In this document: positions 48,872-58,285 of the stretch, piece by piece
How the letters are laid out: each line of letters opens with the position of its first letter
How positions within the stretch are numbered: position 1 is the first letter of the stretch
NCBI RefSeq assembly: GCF_008711155.1
Contig: NZ_VUYQ01000004.1
Coordinates: 21,358 to 85,357, forward strand
Direction of reading: 5' to 3'
DNA from: Dechloromonas sp. CZR5
GTDB lineage: Bacteria; Pseudomonadota; Gammaproteobacteria; Burkholderiales; Rhodocyclaceae
Length of the DNA stretch: 64,000 bases
Translations under genes and position numbers: made by a program
Notes under the pieces: generated by a model
What the model was told of the DNA's origin: nothing
Seen by the model: only the letters and a program-made list of their open reading frames with translations
The model's database searches: none

Positions 48872-49456
48872 TCAGGCGAAGTTGGCTTCGGCGAAAGACC
48901 AGTTGACCAGATTGTTCAGGAAGGTTTCGACGAACTTCGGACGCAGGTTGCGGTAGTCGATGTAGTAGGCGTGTTCCCAGACGTCGACGCAGAGCAGGGC
49001 CTTGTCGCCGGTGGTCAGCGGGGTGCCGGCGGCGCCCATGTTGACGATGTCGACGGAACCGTCGGCCTTCTTGACCAGCCAGGTCCAGCCGGAGCCGAAG
49101 TTGCCGACGGCGGAGGCCTGGAAGGCTGCCTTGAAGGCGTCCAGCGAGCCCCACTTGGTGTCGATGGCGGCAGCCAGGGCGCCGGTCGGAGCGCCGCCGC
49201 CGTTCGGCTTCATGCAGTTCCAGAAGAAGGTGTGGTTCCAGACCTGGGCGGCGTTGTTGTAGATGCCGCCGGCCGGGGCCTTCTTGACGATGGCTTCGAG
49301 GTCGAGGGCTTCGTATTCGGTGCCCTTGATCAGGTTGTTCAGGTTAACGACGTAGGCGTTGTGGTGCTTGCTGTAGTGGTAGTCGAAGGTCTCGGCAGAC
49401 ATGTGCGGAGCCAGGGCGTCCTTGGCGTACGGCAGCTGGGGCAGTTGATGTTCCAT
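48872..49456 (-). CDS. sodB: Iron superoxide dismutase
   Basis: 194-residue cytoplasmic enzyme. Metal ligands by alignment are H27 (DYHYSKHH), H75 (VWNHTFFW), D158 and H162 (DVWEHAYYID). The segments GSGWTWLVKK and FFWNCM resemble iron rather than manganese enzymes, though metal choice is not fixed by sequence. Confidence 0.93.
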   Translation of the reverse strand: MEHQLPQLPYAKDALAPHMSAETFDYHYSKHHNAYVVNLNNLIKGTEYEALDLEAIVKKAPAGGIYNNAAQVWNHTFFWNCMKPNGGGAPTGALAAAIDTKWGSLDAFKAAFQASAVGNFGSGWTWLVKKADGSVDIVNMGAAGTPLTTGDKALLCVDVWEHAYYIDYRNLRPKFVETFLNNLVNWSFAEANFA

Positions 49457-49495
49457 GGGTATTCTCCGTTGTATTTAAGGGGTGAAACGAAAATT

Positions 49496-50848
49496 CTAGT
49501 CAGCTTCCGGTCCCGCGACAACCCGATCCACCGTTGCCATGGCGGCGCCTTGGGCAAAACTCAAGCGAAGGGTGTCACCGGGGGTCAGATCGATGGCGTT
49601 TCGGACTGCGCGACCGTCCGGGCCGATGGCCAGCACGTAGCCGCGTTGCAGAACGGCATGCGGGTCCAGTTGCTTCAGACCGCTGGCGAGTGAATTAAGT
49701 TTCCCGGAATAGTCGGAAATTTGCCAGGCGACCTGTTTGCCGAGTCGGTAGCGGGCATGCCTTACCCGATCGTCGAGTCGATATAGGCGTGGGCGCGCGC
49801 CCAGCTGGCGCTGCTGCAGGGCGTCGGTCAGCAGGTGCAGGCGGCCGATTTTGCCTTGCCAGGCGTGCGCCAGCCGCTTGCCAAGCATGCCGACTTCCTG
49901 CCGGCGCTGGCGCAGGCGGTCGGCGGGATGGGTCAATCGGGAACCCAACCAGTCCAGCTGCTGATGAAGATCGGCCAGGGATCGCTCGGTATGTCGCTGC
50001 AACCGGGTTTCGAGCCGTTCCAGATGGGCGAGCAGTGCGTCGCGGTCGGGGCTGACCAGTTCGGCTGCGGCGGTGGGCGTCGGGGCGCGCAGATCGGCCG
50101 CGAAATCGGCAATGGTGAAGTCGGTTTCGTGGCCGACGCCGGAAACGACCGGAATCTTGGAGGCGCGTATGGCGCGGGCGACGCATTCTTCGTTGAACGA
50201 CCAGAGGTCTTCGATGCTGCCGCCGCCGCGACACAGAATCGTGACATCGCAATCGCTGGCGCCGGCTTGCCCGACGGCTTCGGCGATCCGGATCGCAGCA
50301 CCATCACCTTGTACCGGCGTGGGGAAGAGGGTGATGCGCAGATGCGGCGCCCGGCGATGCAAGGTGGTCAGCACGTCGCGCAAGGCGGCGGCCTGCGGGC
50401 TGCTGACGATGGCGACATGGCGGGGAAACTCGGGCAGCGGGCGCTTGGCGTCGGCGGCGAAAAGGCCGTCGGCCTCAAGTTGCGCCTTGAGCTTGAGAAA
50501 GCGCTCGAACAGGTCGCCCTGACCGGCTCGCCGGATGGCTTCGATATTGAGCTGGAATTCGCCGCGCGGCTCGTAGAACGAGACGAGCGCGCGGGCCTCG
50601 ATCTTCTGGCCGTTTTCGAGGCGCCAGCCGAGCAGCTGTGCGCGATTGCGCCACATCACGCAGCGCACCTGGGCCGAAGCATCCTTCAGCGAAAAGTAGA
50701 CATGGCCGGATGCGGCGTACGTCAAGTTGGATATTTCGCCGCTGACCCACGTGAGCGGAAAGGCAGTTTCGAGGCAGTCGCGGACCAGTCGATTGAGGCT
50801 GGAAACGGTGAGTACGGAATGGCCGGCAGGCGGGGTTGGCATCGACAT
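49496..50848 (-). CDS. xseA: Exodeoxyribonuclease VII large subunit
   Basis: 450-residue catalytic subunit of ExoVII, which degrades single-stranded DNA bidirectionally. An OB-fold N-terminus (LTVSSLNRLVRDCLETAFPLTWVSGEISNL) is followed by the catalytic core with CRGGGSIEDLWSFNEE and GVGHETDFTIADFAADLRAPTPTAAAEL, then a coiled-coil-rich C-terminus. ATG 50848 gives the standard length; the frame upstream is open but lacks homology. The small subunit xseB is not adjacent. Confidence 0.93.
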   Translation of the reverse strand: MSMPTPPAGHSVLTVSSLNRLVRDCLETAFPLTWVSGEISNLTYAASGHVYFSLKDASAQVRCVMWRNRAQLLGWRLENGQKIEARALVSFYEPRGEFQLNIEAIRRAGQGDLFERFLKLKAQLEADGLFAADAKRPLPEFPRHVAIVSSPQAAALRDVLTTLHRRAPHLRITLFPTPVQGDGAAIRIAEAVGQAGASDCDVTILCRGGGSIEDLWSFNEECVARAIRASKIPVVSGVGHETDFTIADFAADLRAPTPTAAAELVSPDRDALLAHLERLETRLQRHTERSLADLHQQLDWLGSRLTHPADRLRQRRQEVGMLGKRLAHAWQGKIGRLHLLTDALQQRQLGARPRLYRLDDRVRHARYRLGKQVAWQISDYSGKLNSLASGLKQLDPHAVLQRGYVLAIGPDGRAVRNAIDLTPGDTLRLSFAQGAAMATVDRVVAGPEAD

Positions 50849-50896
50849 CCCGCCATTGTAGCGCGTGACCGGTAAAACGCGTTCAGGCTTGACAGA

Positions 50897-50911
50897 TTGA
50901 GAATCATCTAA
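50897..50911. promoter_or_regulatory. Possible Fur box upstream of exbB
   Basis: TTGAGAATCATCTAA resembles the GAGAATCATT core of Fur sites, right after a TTGACA -35 hexamer at 50889-50894. Matches iron control of exbBD, but the second half is weak. Confidence 0.4.
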
Positions 50912-51020
50912 GTGATTGATTTTTATATGTGACAAACGATATGCCTCGTTTTTTGGCAGAGCAGGCAAAGTCCTTTGGTAGAGGGGGTTTAGCACGCTTG
51001 ATGACAAGAGATTCACAGAC

Positions 51021-51043
51021 TTATCCACAGGTTTTGGGGATAA
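51021..51043. other. DnaA-box pair in inverted orientation
   Basis: TTATCCACA (51021-51029) is a perfect DnaA box; TGGGGATAA (51035-51043) is its inverse with one mismatch. The arms CTTATCC/GGATAAG form a palindrome. No dnaA or dnaN is adjacent. Confidence 0.55.
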
Positions 51044-51132
51044 GCCGCGGAACCCCCGGTTGTCCGCCGCTTGCCCTGATACGGGGGGCAGGGCAAAATT
51101 GCAGGCTAAATTTCCACCGAGGATTGGCACAC

Positions 51133-51738
51133 GTGATTGAAATCGTAAAGGCGGCCGGCTGGCCCATTTGGCCCCTGCTGCTGGCATCAGTGATCTCCGT
51201 AGCCCTGATCATCGAGCGTCTGGTTGCCTTGCGCCGCGTCAAGGTGGTGCCTGCCGGTTTGCTGCAACGCGCGGTGGGCGAGTTCAAGCGTGGCGCCAAC
51301 AACGACAAGCTGCTGGAAGAGTTGGAGCGCCATTCGCCGCTCGGCCGTGTCCTGTCGGCGGGCCTGCGCAACGTCAATGCCTCCCGCGAGATCATGAAGG
51401 AGTCGATCGAGGAATCCGGTAATGCCGTTTCGCATGACCTCAATCGCTACCTGACGACGCTCGGCACCATTGCCTCGATCAGCCCGCTGATGGGCCTGTT
51501 CGGCACCGTGGTCGGCATGATCGAAATCTTCGGTTCCCAGTCGCCGACGGGAACCAATCCCCAGCAACTGGCACACGGTATCTCGGTGGCGCTGTACAAC
51601 ACCGGCTTCGGTCTGGTCATTGCCATTCCCAGCCTGATCTTCTGGCGCCACTTCCGCGCCTTGGTCGATGGCTTCGTGGTCGAGATGGAGCAGCAGGCTG
51701 TCCGTCTCGTCGAATACATGCACGGCGACCGGACCTGA
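51133..51738 (+). CDS. exbB: ExbB (MotA/TolQ/ExbB proton channel)
   Basis: 201-residue inner-membrane protein energising TonB with ExbD. Start GTG 51133 (MIEIVKAAGWPIWPLLLASV), first helix 10-30, then a cytoplasmic loop and two helices: TLGTIASISPLMGLFGTVVGMIEIF and GFGLVIAIPSLIFW. A tonB gene is not in the window, so TolQ-like duty cannot be excluded, but exbD with lpxK downstream is a common betaproteobacterial set. Confidence 0.9.
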   Translation: MIEIVKAAGWPIWPLLLASVISVALIIERLVALRRVKVVPAGLLQRAVGEFKRGANNDKLLEELERHSPLGRVLSAGLRNVNASREIMKESIEESGNAVSHDLNRYLTTLGTIASISPLMGLFGTVVGMIEIFGSQSPTGTNPQQLAHGISVALYNTGFGLVIAIPSLIFWRHFRALVDGFVVEMEQQAVRLVEYMHGDRT

Positions 51739-51741
51739 GCG

Positions 51742-52155
51742 ATGAATTTTCAGCGCGGCCGTGGCCGGGAAGAGCCGGAAATCAACCTGATTCCGTTGAT
51801 TGACGTATTGCTGGTGATCATCATTTTCCTGATGCTGACCACCACCTACGCCAAGTTCTCGGGACTGGAAATCAATCTGCCCACGGCCGATGCCAGCAAG
51901 CAGGCCGAACAGCCGAACGAAGTCAGTGTCGCGGTGACGGCCAGCGGCCAGGTGCTGATCAACAAATCGCCGCTGGCGGCTTCCGACGTCAAGAGCATTG
52001 CCGATGGCCTGCGTCGTGCCGCAGGCGGTCGGGAAGACCCGTTGATCGTCATCAATGCCGATGCCAAGGCGACCCACCAGAGCGTCGTCGATATCATGCA
52101 GGCGGCGCAAACGGCGGGCTATCCCCATATCTCGTTCGCGACACAGAATCGCTGA
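51742..52155 (+). CDS. exbD: Biopolymer transport protein ExbD
   Basis: 137-residue single-pass protein. Cytoplasmic N-terminus with EPEINLIPLIDVLLVIIIFLM containing the proton-carrying Asp (LIDVLLV), then a periplasmic domain. Ends with TGATG overlap into lpxK. Confidence 0.93.
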   Translation: MNFQRGRGREEPEINLIPLIDVLLVIIIFLMLTTTYAKFSGLEINLPTADASKQAEQPNEVSVAVTASGQVLINKSPLAASDVKSIADGLRRAAGGREDPLIVINADAKATHQSVVDIMQAAQTAGYPHISFATQNR

Positions 52156-53156
52156 TGTTCGGGCGCTGGTTGCAGCGGCAATGGTTTGAACGACGCCGGC
52201 TGACGCCGGCGTTGTGGCTTTTTGCTCCCCTGGCGGCTGTCTATGCTGGCTTGAGTTGCCTGAATCACCTGTTCACCAAGCCAAGGCGCCTGTCGGTTCC
52301 GGTCGTGGTGGTTGGCAACATCACCGTGGGCGGGGCAGGCAAGACGCCGCTGACCCTGTGGCTGGCCGGTCAACTGCGTCAGCGTGGCTGGCACCCGGGG
52401 GTGGTGAGTCGCGGTTACGGTCGCTCCGGGGACGAGGTGCGTGCGGTGCATGCTGATTCCAAGCCGGAGGCCGTTGGCGACGAGCCGCTGCTGATCGCCC
52501 GGCGCAGCGGCCTCCCGGTATGGGTCGGACGCAGCCGGGCGGTAGCCGGCGAAGCCTTGCTCGCGGCGCATCCGGAAGTCGATATCGTGCTCTGCGACGA
52601 CGGCTTGCAGCACCATGCATTGGCCCGAGACGTCGAACTGGCTGTCTTTGATGCCCGTGGCGCAGGCAACGGCTGGCGCCTGCCCGTGGGGCCGCTCCGC
52701 GAGCCGCTGTCGCGTCTGGCCTCGGTCGATGCAATCGTTTGCAACGGCGCTTCCAGCATTGCTTCCGGTGCCTGCGTTCCGGTCTTCGACATGCTTCTGA
52801 GCCCGGGGCCTTTTTATCGCCTGGACGATCCCATTCGGACTTGCACAGCCGAAGCGCTGCGCCAGCGGGGCAGGTTGTTCGCCCTGGCCGGCATCGGCAA
52901 TCCGGAACGATTTTTCGCGACCTTGAAGGCATTGGGTCTGGATTGCGAAGCACATCCTTTTCCGGATCATCACCGCTACACAGCGGAGGATCTGGCCTTT
53001 GCCGCAGGCGGCATCCTGCTGATGACCGAGAAGGATGCAGTAAAATGCACCAATCTACCGGTGGGCGAGGCATGGGTCTTGCCCGTCGAGGCCGAGCTGT
53101 CGTCGGCCCTCATTGATTACATCGTGGAGAAAGTCCGTGGACGCCAGGTTGCTTGA
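52155..53156 (+). CDS. lpxK: Tetraacyldisaccharide 4'-kinase
   Basis: 333-residue inner-membrane-associated kinase of lipid A synthesis. The P-loop is [23 protein letters not shown], followed by VVSRGYGR and [20 protein letters not shown]. Overlaps exbD by one base and the Trm112 gene by 20. kdsB, two genes on, also serves LPS. Confidence 0.95.
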   Translation: MFGRWLQRQWFERRRLTPALWLFAPLAAVYAGLSCLNHLFTKPRRLSVPVVVVGNITVGGAGKTPLTLWLAGQLRQRGWHPGVVSRGYGRSGDEVRAVHADSKPEAVGDEPLLIARRSGLPVWVGRSRAVAGEALLAAHPEVDIVLCDDGLQHHALARDVELAVFDARGAGNGWRLPVGPLREPLSRLASVDAIVCNGASSIASGACVPVFDMLLSPGPFYRLDDPIRTCTAEALRQRGRLFALAGIGNPERFFATLKALGLDCEAHPFPDHHRYTAEDLAFAAGGILLMTEKDAVKCTNLPVGEAWVLPVEAELSSALIDYIVEKVRGRQVA

Positions 53157-53313
53157 TATTCTCGTTTGCCCGATTTGCAAGGGTAATCTCGAACACCGCA
53201 AGACCGAGAAGGAGCTGGTTTGCAAGCCGTGCAAGCTGGCTTTTCCGATCCGCGACGACATTCCCATCATGCTCGAGGACGAGGCACGGCAGTTGCCTGC
53301 GGACGCGCAATAA
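53137..53313 (+). CDS. Trm112 family protein
   Basis: 58-residue zinc protein starting at GTG 53137 ([16 protein letters not shown]). Two CxxC pairs, CPIC and CKPC, hold one zinc. The eukaryotic homologue activates methyltransferases; the bacterial role is unclear. Its usual place is between lpxK and kdsB, as here, and its stop overlaps the kdsB start. Confidence 0.9.
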   Translation: MDARLLDILVCPICKGNLEHRKTEKELVCKPCKLAFPIRDDIPIMLEDEARQLPADAQ

Positions 53314-54098
53314 TGTCCGGGCTGGCCTTCAAGGTCGTCATACCTGCCCGCTACGCGTCGACGCGCCTGCCGGCCAAACCGCTGCTCGATCTTGGCGGCA
53401 AGCCGATGGTCGTTCGGGTGGCCGAGCGGGCACGCCTGTCGGGCGCCGAGGAAATCTGGGTTGCGACTGACCACCTTGAGGTGCGCGCCGCTGCCGAAGC
53501 GCACGAAGTGGCTGCCGTGATGACGCGCAGCGATCACGCGACGGGCACCGATCGCCTCGCCGAGGTGGTCGAGCAGCGTGGCTGGGGGAGCGACACCATC
53601 ATCGTCAATGTGCAGGGCGACGAACCGCTGATCGAGCCGGAGGTCATCCTGCAGACGGCACGCCAGCTGGCGGTCAGCGGGGCCGATATCGCGACGGTGG
53701 CGCATCCGATCACCGACGCCGCCGATTTCTTCAATCCGAACGTGGTCAAGGTCGTTTGCCGGGCTGACGGCGATGCCGCCTATTTTTCGCGGGCGCCGAT
53801 TCCGTACGCTCGCGACCACTTCGCCAGCGAGGGGGGCGGCAAAACCCTGCCGGCCGGTTTTCCGGCCTATCGCCACGTCGGGTTGTACGCCTACCGGGCC
53901 AGCTTCCTGAAGGCCTATGCCGGCCTGTCGGTGGCGCCCACCGAGCAGTTCGAATCGCTCGAACAACTGCGTGCCCTGTGGCACGGCTACCGCATAAGCG
54001 TGACGCTGATCGATGCTGCGCCGGCACCCGGCGTCGACACGCCGGAGGATGCCGAACGGATGCGCAAACTGTTTGACCGTGCCGGAAATAGCGAGTAA
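53313..54098 (+). CDS. kdsB: 3-deoxy-manno-octulosonate cytidylyltransferase
   Basis: 261-residue enzyme activating Kdo as CMP-Kdo for LPS. N-terminus [27 protein letters not shown], then [14 protein letters not shown] and [17 protein letters not shown] 53313 overlaps the preceding TAA. Genes lpxK, Trm112 and kdsB form a lipid A/core cassette. Confidence 0.95.
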   Translation: MSGLAFKVVIPARYASTRLPAKPLLDLGGKPMVVRVAERARLSGAEEIWVATDHLEVRAAAEAHEVAAVMTRSDHATGTDRLAEVVEQRGWGSDTIIVNVQGDEPLIEPEVILQTARQLAVSGADIATVAHPITDAADFFNPNVVKVVCRADGDAAYFSRAPIPYARDHFASEGGGKTLPAGFPAYRHVGLYAYRASFLKAYAGLSVAPTEQFESLEQLRALWHGYRISVTLIDAAPAPGVDTPEDAERMRKLFDRAGNSE

Positions 54099-54128
54099 TT
54101 TTGAAATTTCATCGAACGGCCGCAATGA

Positions 54129-54827
<699 letters not shown>

Positions 54828-54837
54828 GGAGCGACAG

Positions 54838-56097
54838 ATGGCGGCGAAAAATGCCTTCTACGCACAGTCAGGGGGCGTTACCGCCGTTATCAATTCGACG
54901 GCGTGCGGCCTGATCCAGGAAGCACGCCGCCATCCTGAGCGGATCGGGAAAGTCTATGCCGGGCGCGACGGCATCATCGGTGCGCTGACCGAAGACCTGA
55001 TCGACACCAGCCTCGAATCCGACGAGGACATTGCTCGCCTGCGCCATACGCCGGGTGGCGCCTTCGGTTCCTGCCGCTACAAGCTGAAGAGCCTCGAACA
55101 GCACAAGGCACAGTACGAACGCCTGATCGAGGTGTTCAAGGCGCACGACATCGGCTATTTCTTCTACAACGGCGGCAACGATTCCATGGATACGGCCTGG
55201 AAGGTGTCGCAGATTGCCGAAAAGATGGGCTATCCGGTAGTTTGCGTCGGCGTGCCGAAGACGGTCGATAACGACCTGCCGCATACCGATTGCTGCCCCG
55301 GTTTCGGTTCGGTCGCCAAATATGTCGCAACCTCGATTCGCGAAGCCGGCTATGACGTCGCCTCGATGGCGCGTACGTCGACCAAGATTTTTGTCCTCGA
55401 AGTGATGGGACGCCACGCCGGCTGGATCACCGCTGCTTGCGGTCTGGCTTCCGGCAAGCCCGGCGAGCCGCCGCACATCCTGCTGTTCCCGGAGGTGCCC
55501 TTCGATCCGCAACGTTTCCTGGCCCGTGTCGATGAGTGCGTCAAACAATACGGCTACTGCACGGTGGCCGTGTCGGAAGGTTTGTCGGATGCCGATGGCA
55601 AGCTGATCGCCGAGTCCGGCACCAAGGATGCCTTCGGGCACTCGCAGCTGGGAGGCGTCGGCCAGGTTGTCGCACAGCTGATCAAGGACAAGTTGGGCTA
55701 CAAATACCATTGGGCGCTGGCCGATTACCTGCAGCGTTCGGCTCGCCATTTGGCCTCAAAGACCGACATCGAGCAGGCGCACGCCTTGGGCGTTGCCGCC
55801 GTCGATCTGGCCTTGCAGGGCAAGAACGCGGTAATGGCAACGATCCAGCGCCTGGCCGACAAGCCGTATCGCTGGCAGATCGGCGATGCGCCGCTGGCCG
55901 AGATCGCCAATGTTGAACGCAAGATGCCGCCGGAGTTCATCTCGCCGGACGGCTTCCATATTACCGAGGCCTGCCGGACCTACCTGCAGCCCTTGATTGC
56001 CGGCGAGGAGCCGCCGCCCTACCGCGACGGTTTGCCGGATTACATCCGCTTGAAAAATATGGCTGTGCCGAAGAAGCTGGAGGCATTCGCCGTGTGA
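54838..56097 (+). CDS. Pyrophosphate-dependent 6-phosphofructokinase
   Basis: 419-residue PFK-A family enzyme that uses PPi in place of ATP, reversibly. The donor-determining residues are Asp in GGNDS (112-116, D115), where ATP enzymes have Gly, and K141 in PKTVDNDL; both point to PPi use. The active-site segment is PHTDCCPGFGSVAKY and MGRHAGWIT. It lies 10 bases after adk and 29 before hppA, a PPi-consuming pump, so cellular PPi could be stored in glycolysis or in the proton gradient. Family members may also act on sedoheptulose 7-phosphate. Confidence 0.93.
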   Translation: MAAKNAFYAQSGGVTAVINSTACGLIQEARRHPERIGKVYAGRDGIIGALTEDLIDTSLESDEDIARLRHTPGGAFGSCRYKLKSLEQHKAQYERLIEVFKAHDIGYFFYNGGNDSMDTAWKVSQIAEKMGYPVVCVGVPKTVDNDLPHTDCCPGFGSVAKYVATSIREAGYDVASMARTSTKIFVLEVMGRHAGWITAACGLASGKPGEPPHILLFPEVPFDPQRFLARVDECVKQYGYCTVAVSEGLSDADGKLIAESGTKDAFGHSQLGGVGQVVAQLIKDKLGYKYHWALADYLQRSARHLASKTDIEQAHALGVAAVDLALQGKNAVMATIQRLADKPYRWQIGDAPLAEIANVERKMPPEFISPDGFHITEACRTYLQPLIAGEEPPPYRDGLPDYIRLKNMAVPKKLEAFAV

Positions 56098-56126
56098 TTT
56101 TTTTGTAAGCCACGGAGGGGAGTGTG

Positions 56127-58181
56127 ATGAGTACAGCGTTGTTACTGGCGCTCGGTTGCGCCGTGTTGGCTGTTCTGTATGGCTGGATTTCCAGTCAACA
56201 GATTCTCGCGTTGTCGGCCGGCAACGACCGCATGAAGGAAATCGCCAAAGCTATCCAGGAGGGAGCCGAAGCGTATCTGAGCCGACAGTACAAGACGATT
56301 GCGATCGTCGGTGTCATTCTCTTCCTCGTCATCGGCCTAGTGCCCAAGCTGGGCTGGCTGACCGCTTTCGGTTTCCTGATCGGTGCCGTGTTATCCGGTG
56401 CTGCCGGCTTCATCGGCATGAACGTCTCCGTACGCGCCAACGTGCGCACCGCCGAGGCTGCCCGCGGCGGCATTGCCCCGGCCCTTGCGGTGGCCTTCAA
56501 GGGCGGCGCCATTACCGGCATGCTGGTGGTCGGTCTGGGGCTGCTCGGTGTTGCGGGCTACTACGCCTTCCTCAAGGCGACGGTGGGTGGTGCCGACCTG
56601 CATCATGTCATCGAACCGCTGGTCGGTCTGGCCTTCGGCTCCTCGCTGATCTCCATCTTCGCCCGTCTCGGCGGCGGCATTTTCACCAAGGGTGCCGACG
56701 TCGGCGCCGACCTGGTGGGCAAGGTCGAAGCCGGCATTCCGGAGGACGATCCGCGCAACCCGGCGGTGATTGCCGACAACGTCGGCGACAACGTCGGCGA
56801 CTGCGCCGGCATGGCGGCCGACCTGTTCGAGACCTACGCGGTGACCGTTGTCGCCACCATGGTGCTGGCAGCGCTGACCATCAAGCAGTTCGCCGGCCTC
56901 GGTGAAAACCTGGTGCTCTACCCGCTGGCGCTCGGTGGTGTTTCCATCATCGCTTCGATTGTCGGTTGCATGTTCGTCAAGACCACCGAAGGCGGCAAGA
57001 TCATGGCTGCCCTCTATCGCGGTCTGATCGTCGCCGGTGTGCTGGCGCTGGCTGCCTATTATCCGATCACCTCCTGGCTGATCGGAGCAGGTGACGCAGC
57101 GGCCAAGATCACGACTGCCTCGATGTTCGGCTGTTCGGTCGTCGGTCTGGTACTGACGGCGGCGCTGGTGTGGATCACCGAGTATTACACCGGCACCGAC
57201 TACGCCCCGGTCAAGCACGTCGCTTCGTCGTGCCAGACCGGCCATGCGACCAACATCATTGCCGGCATCGGTATCTCGATGAAGGCCTGTGCCCTGCCGG
57301 TCCTGTCGGTCTGTATCGCCATCTACGCCGCCTACGCGATGGGCGGCTTGTTCGGTATCGCCATCGCCGCGACGTCCATGCTGTCGATGGCCGGGATTGT
57401 CGTTGCCCTCGATGCCTATGGTCCGATCACCGACAACGCCGGCGGCATTGCCGAGATGGCCGAACTGCCGAAGGATGTCCGCAATGTGACCGACCCGCTG
57501 GATGCGGTGGGCAACACCACCAAGGCGGTGACCAAGGGTTACGCCATCGGTTCCGCCGGCCTGGCCGCACTGGTGCTCTTCGCCGACTACACGCACGGCC
57601 TGGAGGCTGCCGGATTGACGGGTATCAGCTTCGATCTGTCGAACCACATGGTGATCATTGGCCTCTTCATCGGCGGGCTGATTCCCTATCTGTTCGGTGC
57701 CATGGCCATGGAAGCGGTTGGCCGTTCGGCTGGCGCCGTGGTCATGGAAGTGCGCCGCCAGTTCAAGGAAATCCCGGGCATCATGGAAGGCACGGCCAAG
57801 CCGGATTACTCCCGTGCTGTCGACATGCTGACCGTGGCAGCCATCAAGGAAATGATGATTCCGTCGATCCTGCCCGTCGCCGTGCCGATCGTTGTCGGCC
57901 TGGCACTCGGCCCGCAGGCGCTGGGCGGCCTGCTGGTTGGCACCATTGTGACCGGCCTGTTCGTCGCCATTTCGATGACGACGGGCGGGGGAGCATGGGA
58001 CAACGCCAAGAAGTACATCGAAGACGGCCATTTCGGCGGCAAGGGCTCCGATGCGCACAAGGCGGCGGTGACTGGCGATACGGTCGGCGATCCGTACAAG
58101 GATACGGCGGGTCCGGCCGTCAATCCGCTGATCAAGATCATCAATCTGGTGGCCTTGCTGATTGTGCCGTTGATGGCCTGA
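56127..58181 (+). CDS. hppA: Proton-translocating pyrophosphatase
   Basis: 684-residue membrane-bound pump (about 16 helices) that couples PPi hydrolysis to H+ transport. The catalytic segment [11 protein letters not shown], the pair [19 protein letters not shown] and the C-terminal [20 protein letters not shown] are intact. Lys at position 466 in GNTTKA marks the potassium-independent H+-PPase class. ATG 56127 is spaced from a GGAGGGG site. A terminator follows. Confidence 0.96.
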   Translation: MSTALLLALGCAVLAVLYGWISSQQILALSAGNDRMKEIAKAIQEGAEAYLSRQYKTIAIVGVILFLVIGLVPKLGWLTAFGFLIGAVLSGAAGFIGMNVSVRANVRTAEAARGGIAPALAVAFKGGAITGMLVVGLGLLGVAGYYAFLKATVGGADLHHVIEPLVGLAFGSSLISIFARLGGGIFTKGADVGADLVGKVEAGIPEDDPRNPAVIADNVGDNVGDCAGMAADLFETYAVTVVATMVLAALTIKQFAGLGENLVLYPLALGGVSIIASIVGCMFVKTTEGGKIMAALYRGLIVAGVLALAAYYPITSWLIGAGDAAAKITTASMFGCSVVGLVLTAALVWITEYYTGTDYAPVKHVASSCQTGHATNIIAGIGISMKACALPVLSVCIAIYAAYAMGGLFGIAIAATSMLSMAGIVVALDAYGPITDNAGGIAEMAELPKDVRNVTDPLDAVGNTTKAVTKGYAIGSAGLAALVLFADYTHGLEAAGLTGISFDLSNHMVIIGLFIGGLIPYLFGAMAMEAVGRSAGAVVMEVRRQFKEIPGIMEGTAKPDYSRAVDMLTVAAIKEMMIPSILPVAVPIVVGLALGPQALGGLLVGTIVTGLFVAISMTTGGGAWDNAKKYIEDGHFGGKGSDAHKAAVTGDTVGDPYKDTAGPAVNPLIKIINLVALLIVPLMA

Positions 58182-58198
58182 TTTCTTCCGCCCAAACG

Positions 58199-58223
58199 AA
58201 AAGGCGGCTTCGGCCGCCTTTTT
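58199..58223 (+). terminator. Terminator after hppA
   Basis: AAGGCGGC-TTCG-GCCGCCTT stem followed by TTT, 18 bases after the hppA stop. Confidence 0.85.
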
Positions 58224-58285
58224 ACATTTCTTTGGGCTTGTTGAGCAAAGCCAAGCTAGAATCGCAAAAACTGCATGGGAGTGGC

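Noticed and set aside
51001..51060. Chromosomal replication origin
   Set aside because: Only two DnaA boxes and no dnaA, dnaN, gidA or AT-rich unwinding region nearby; kept only as a possible DnaA-binding site.
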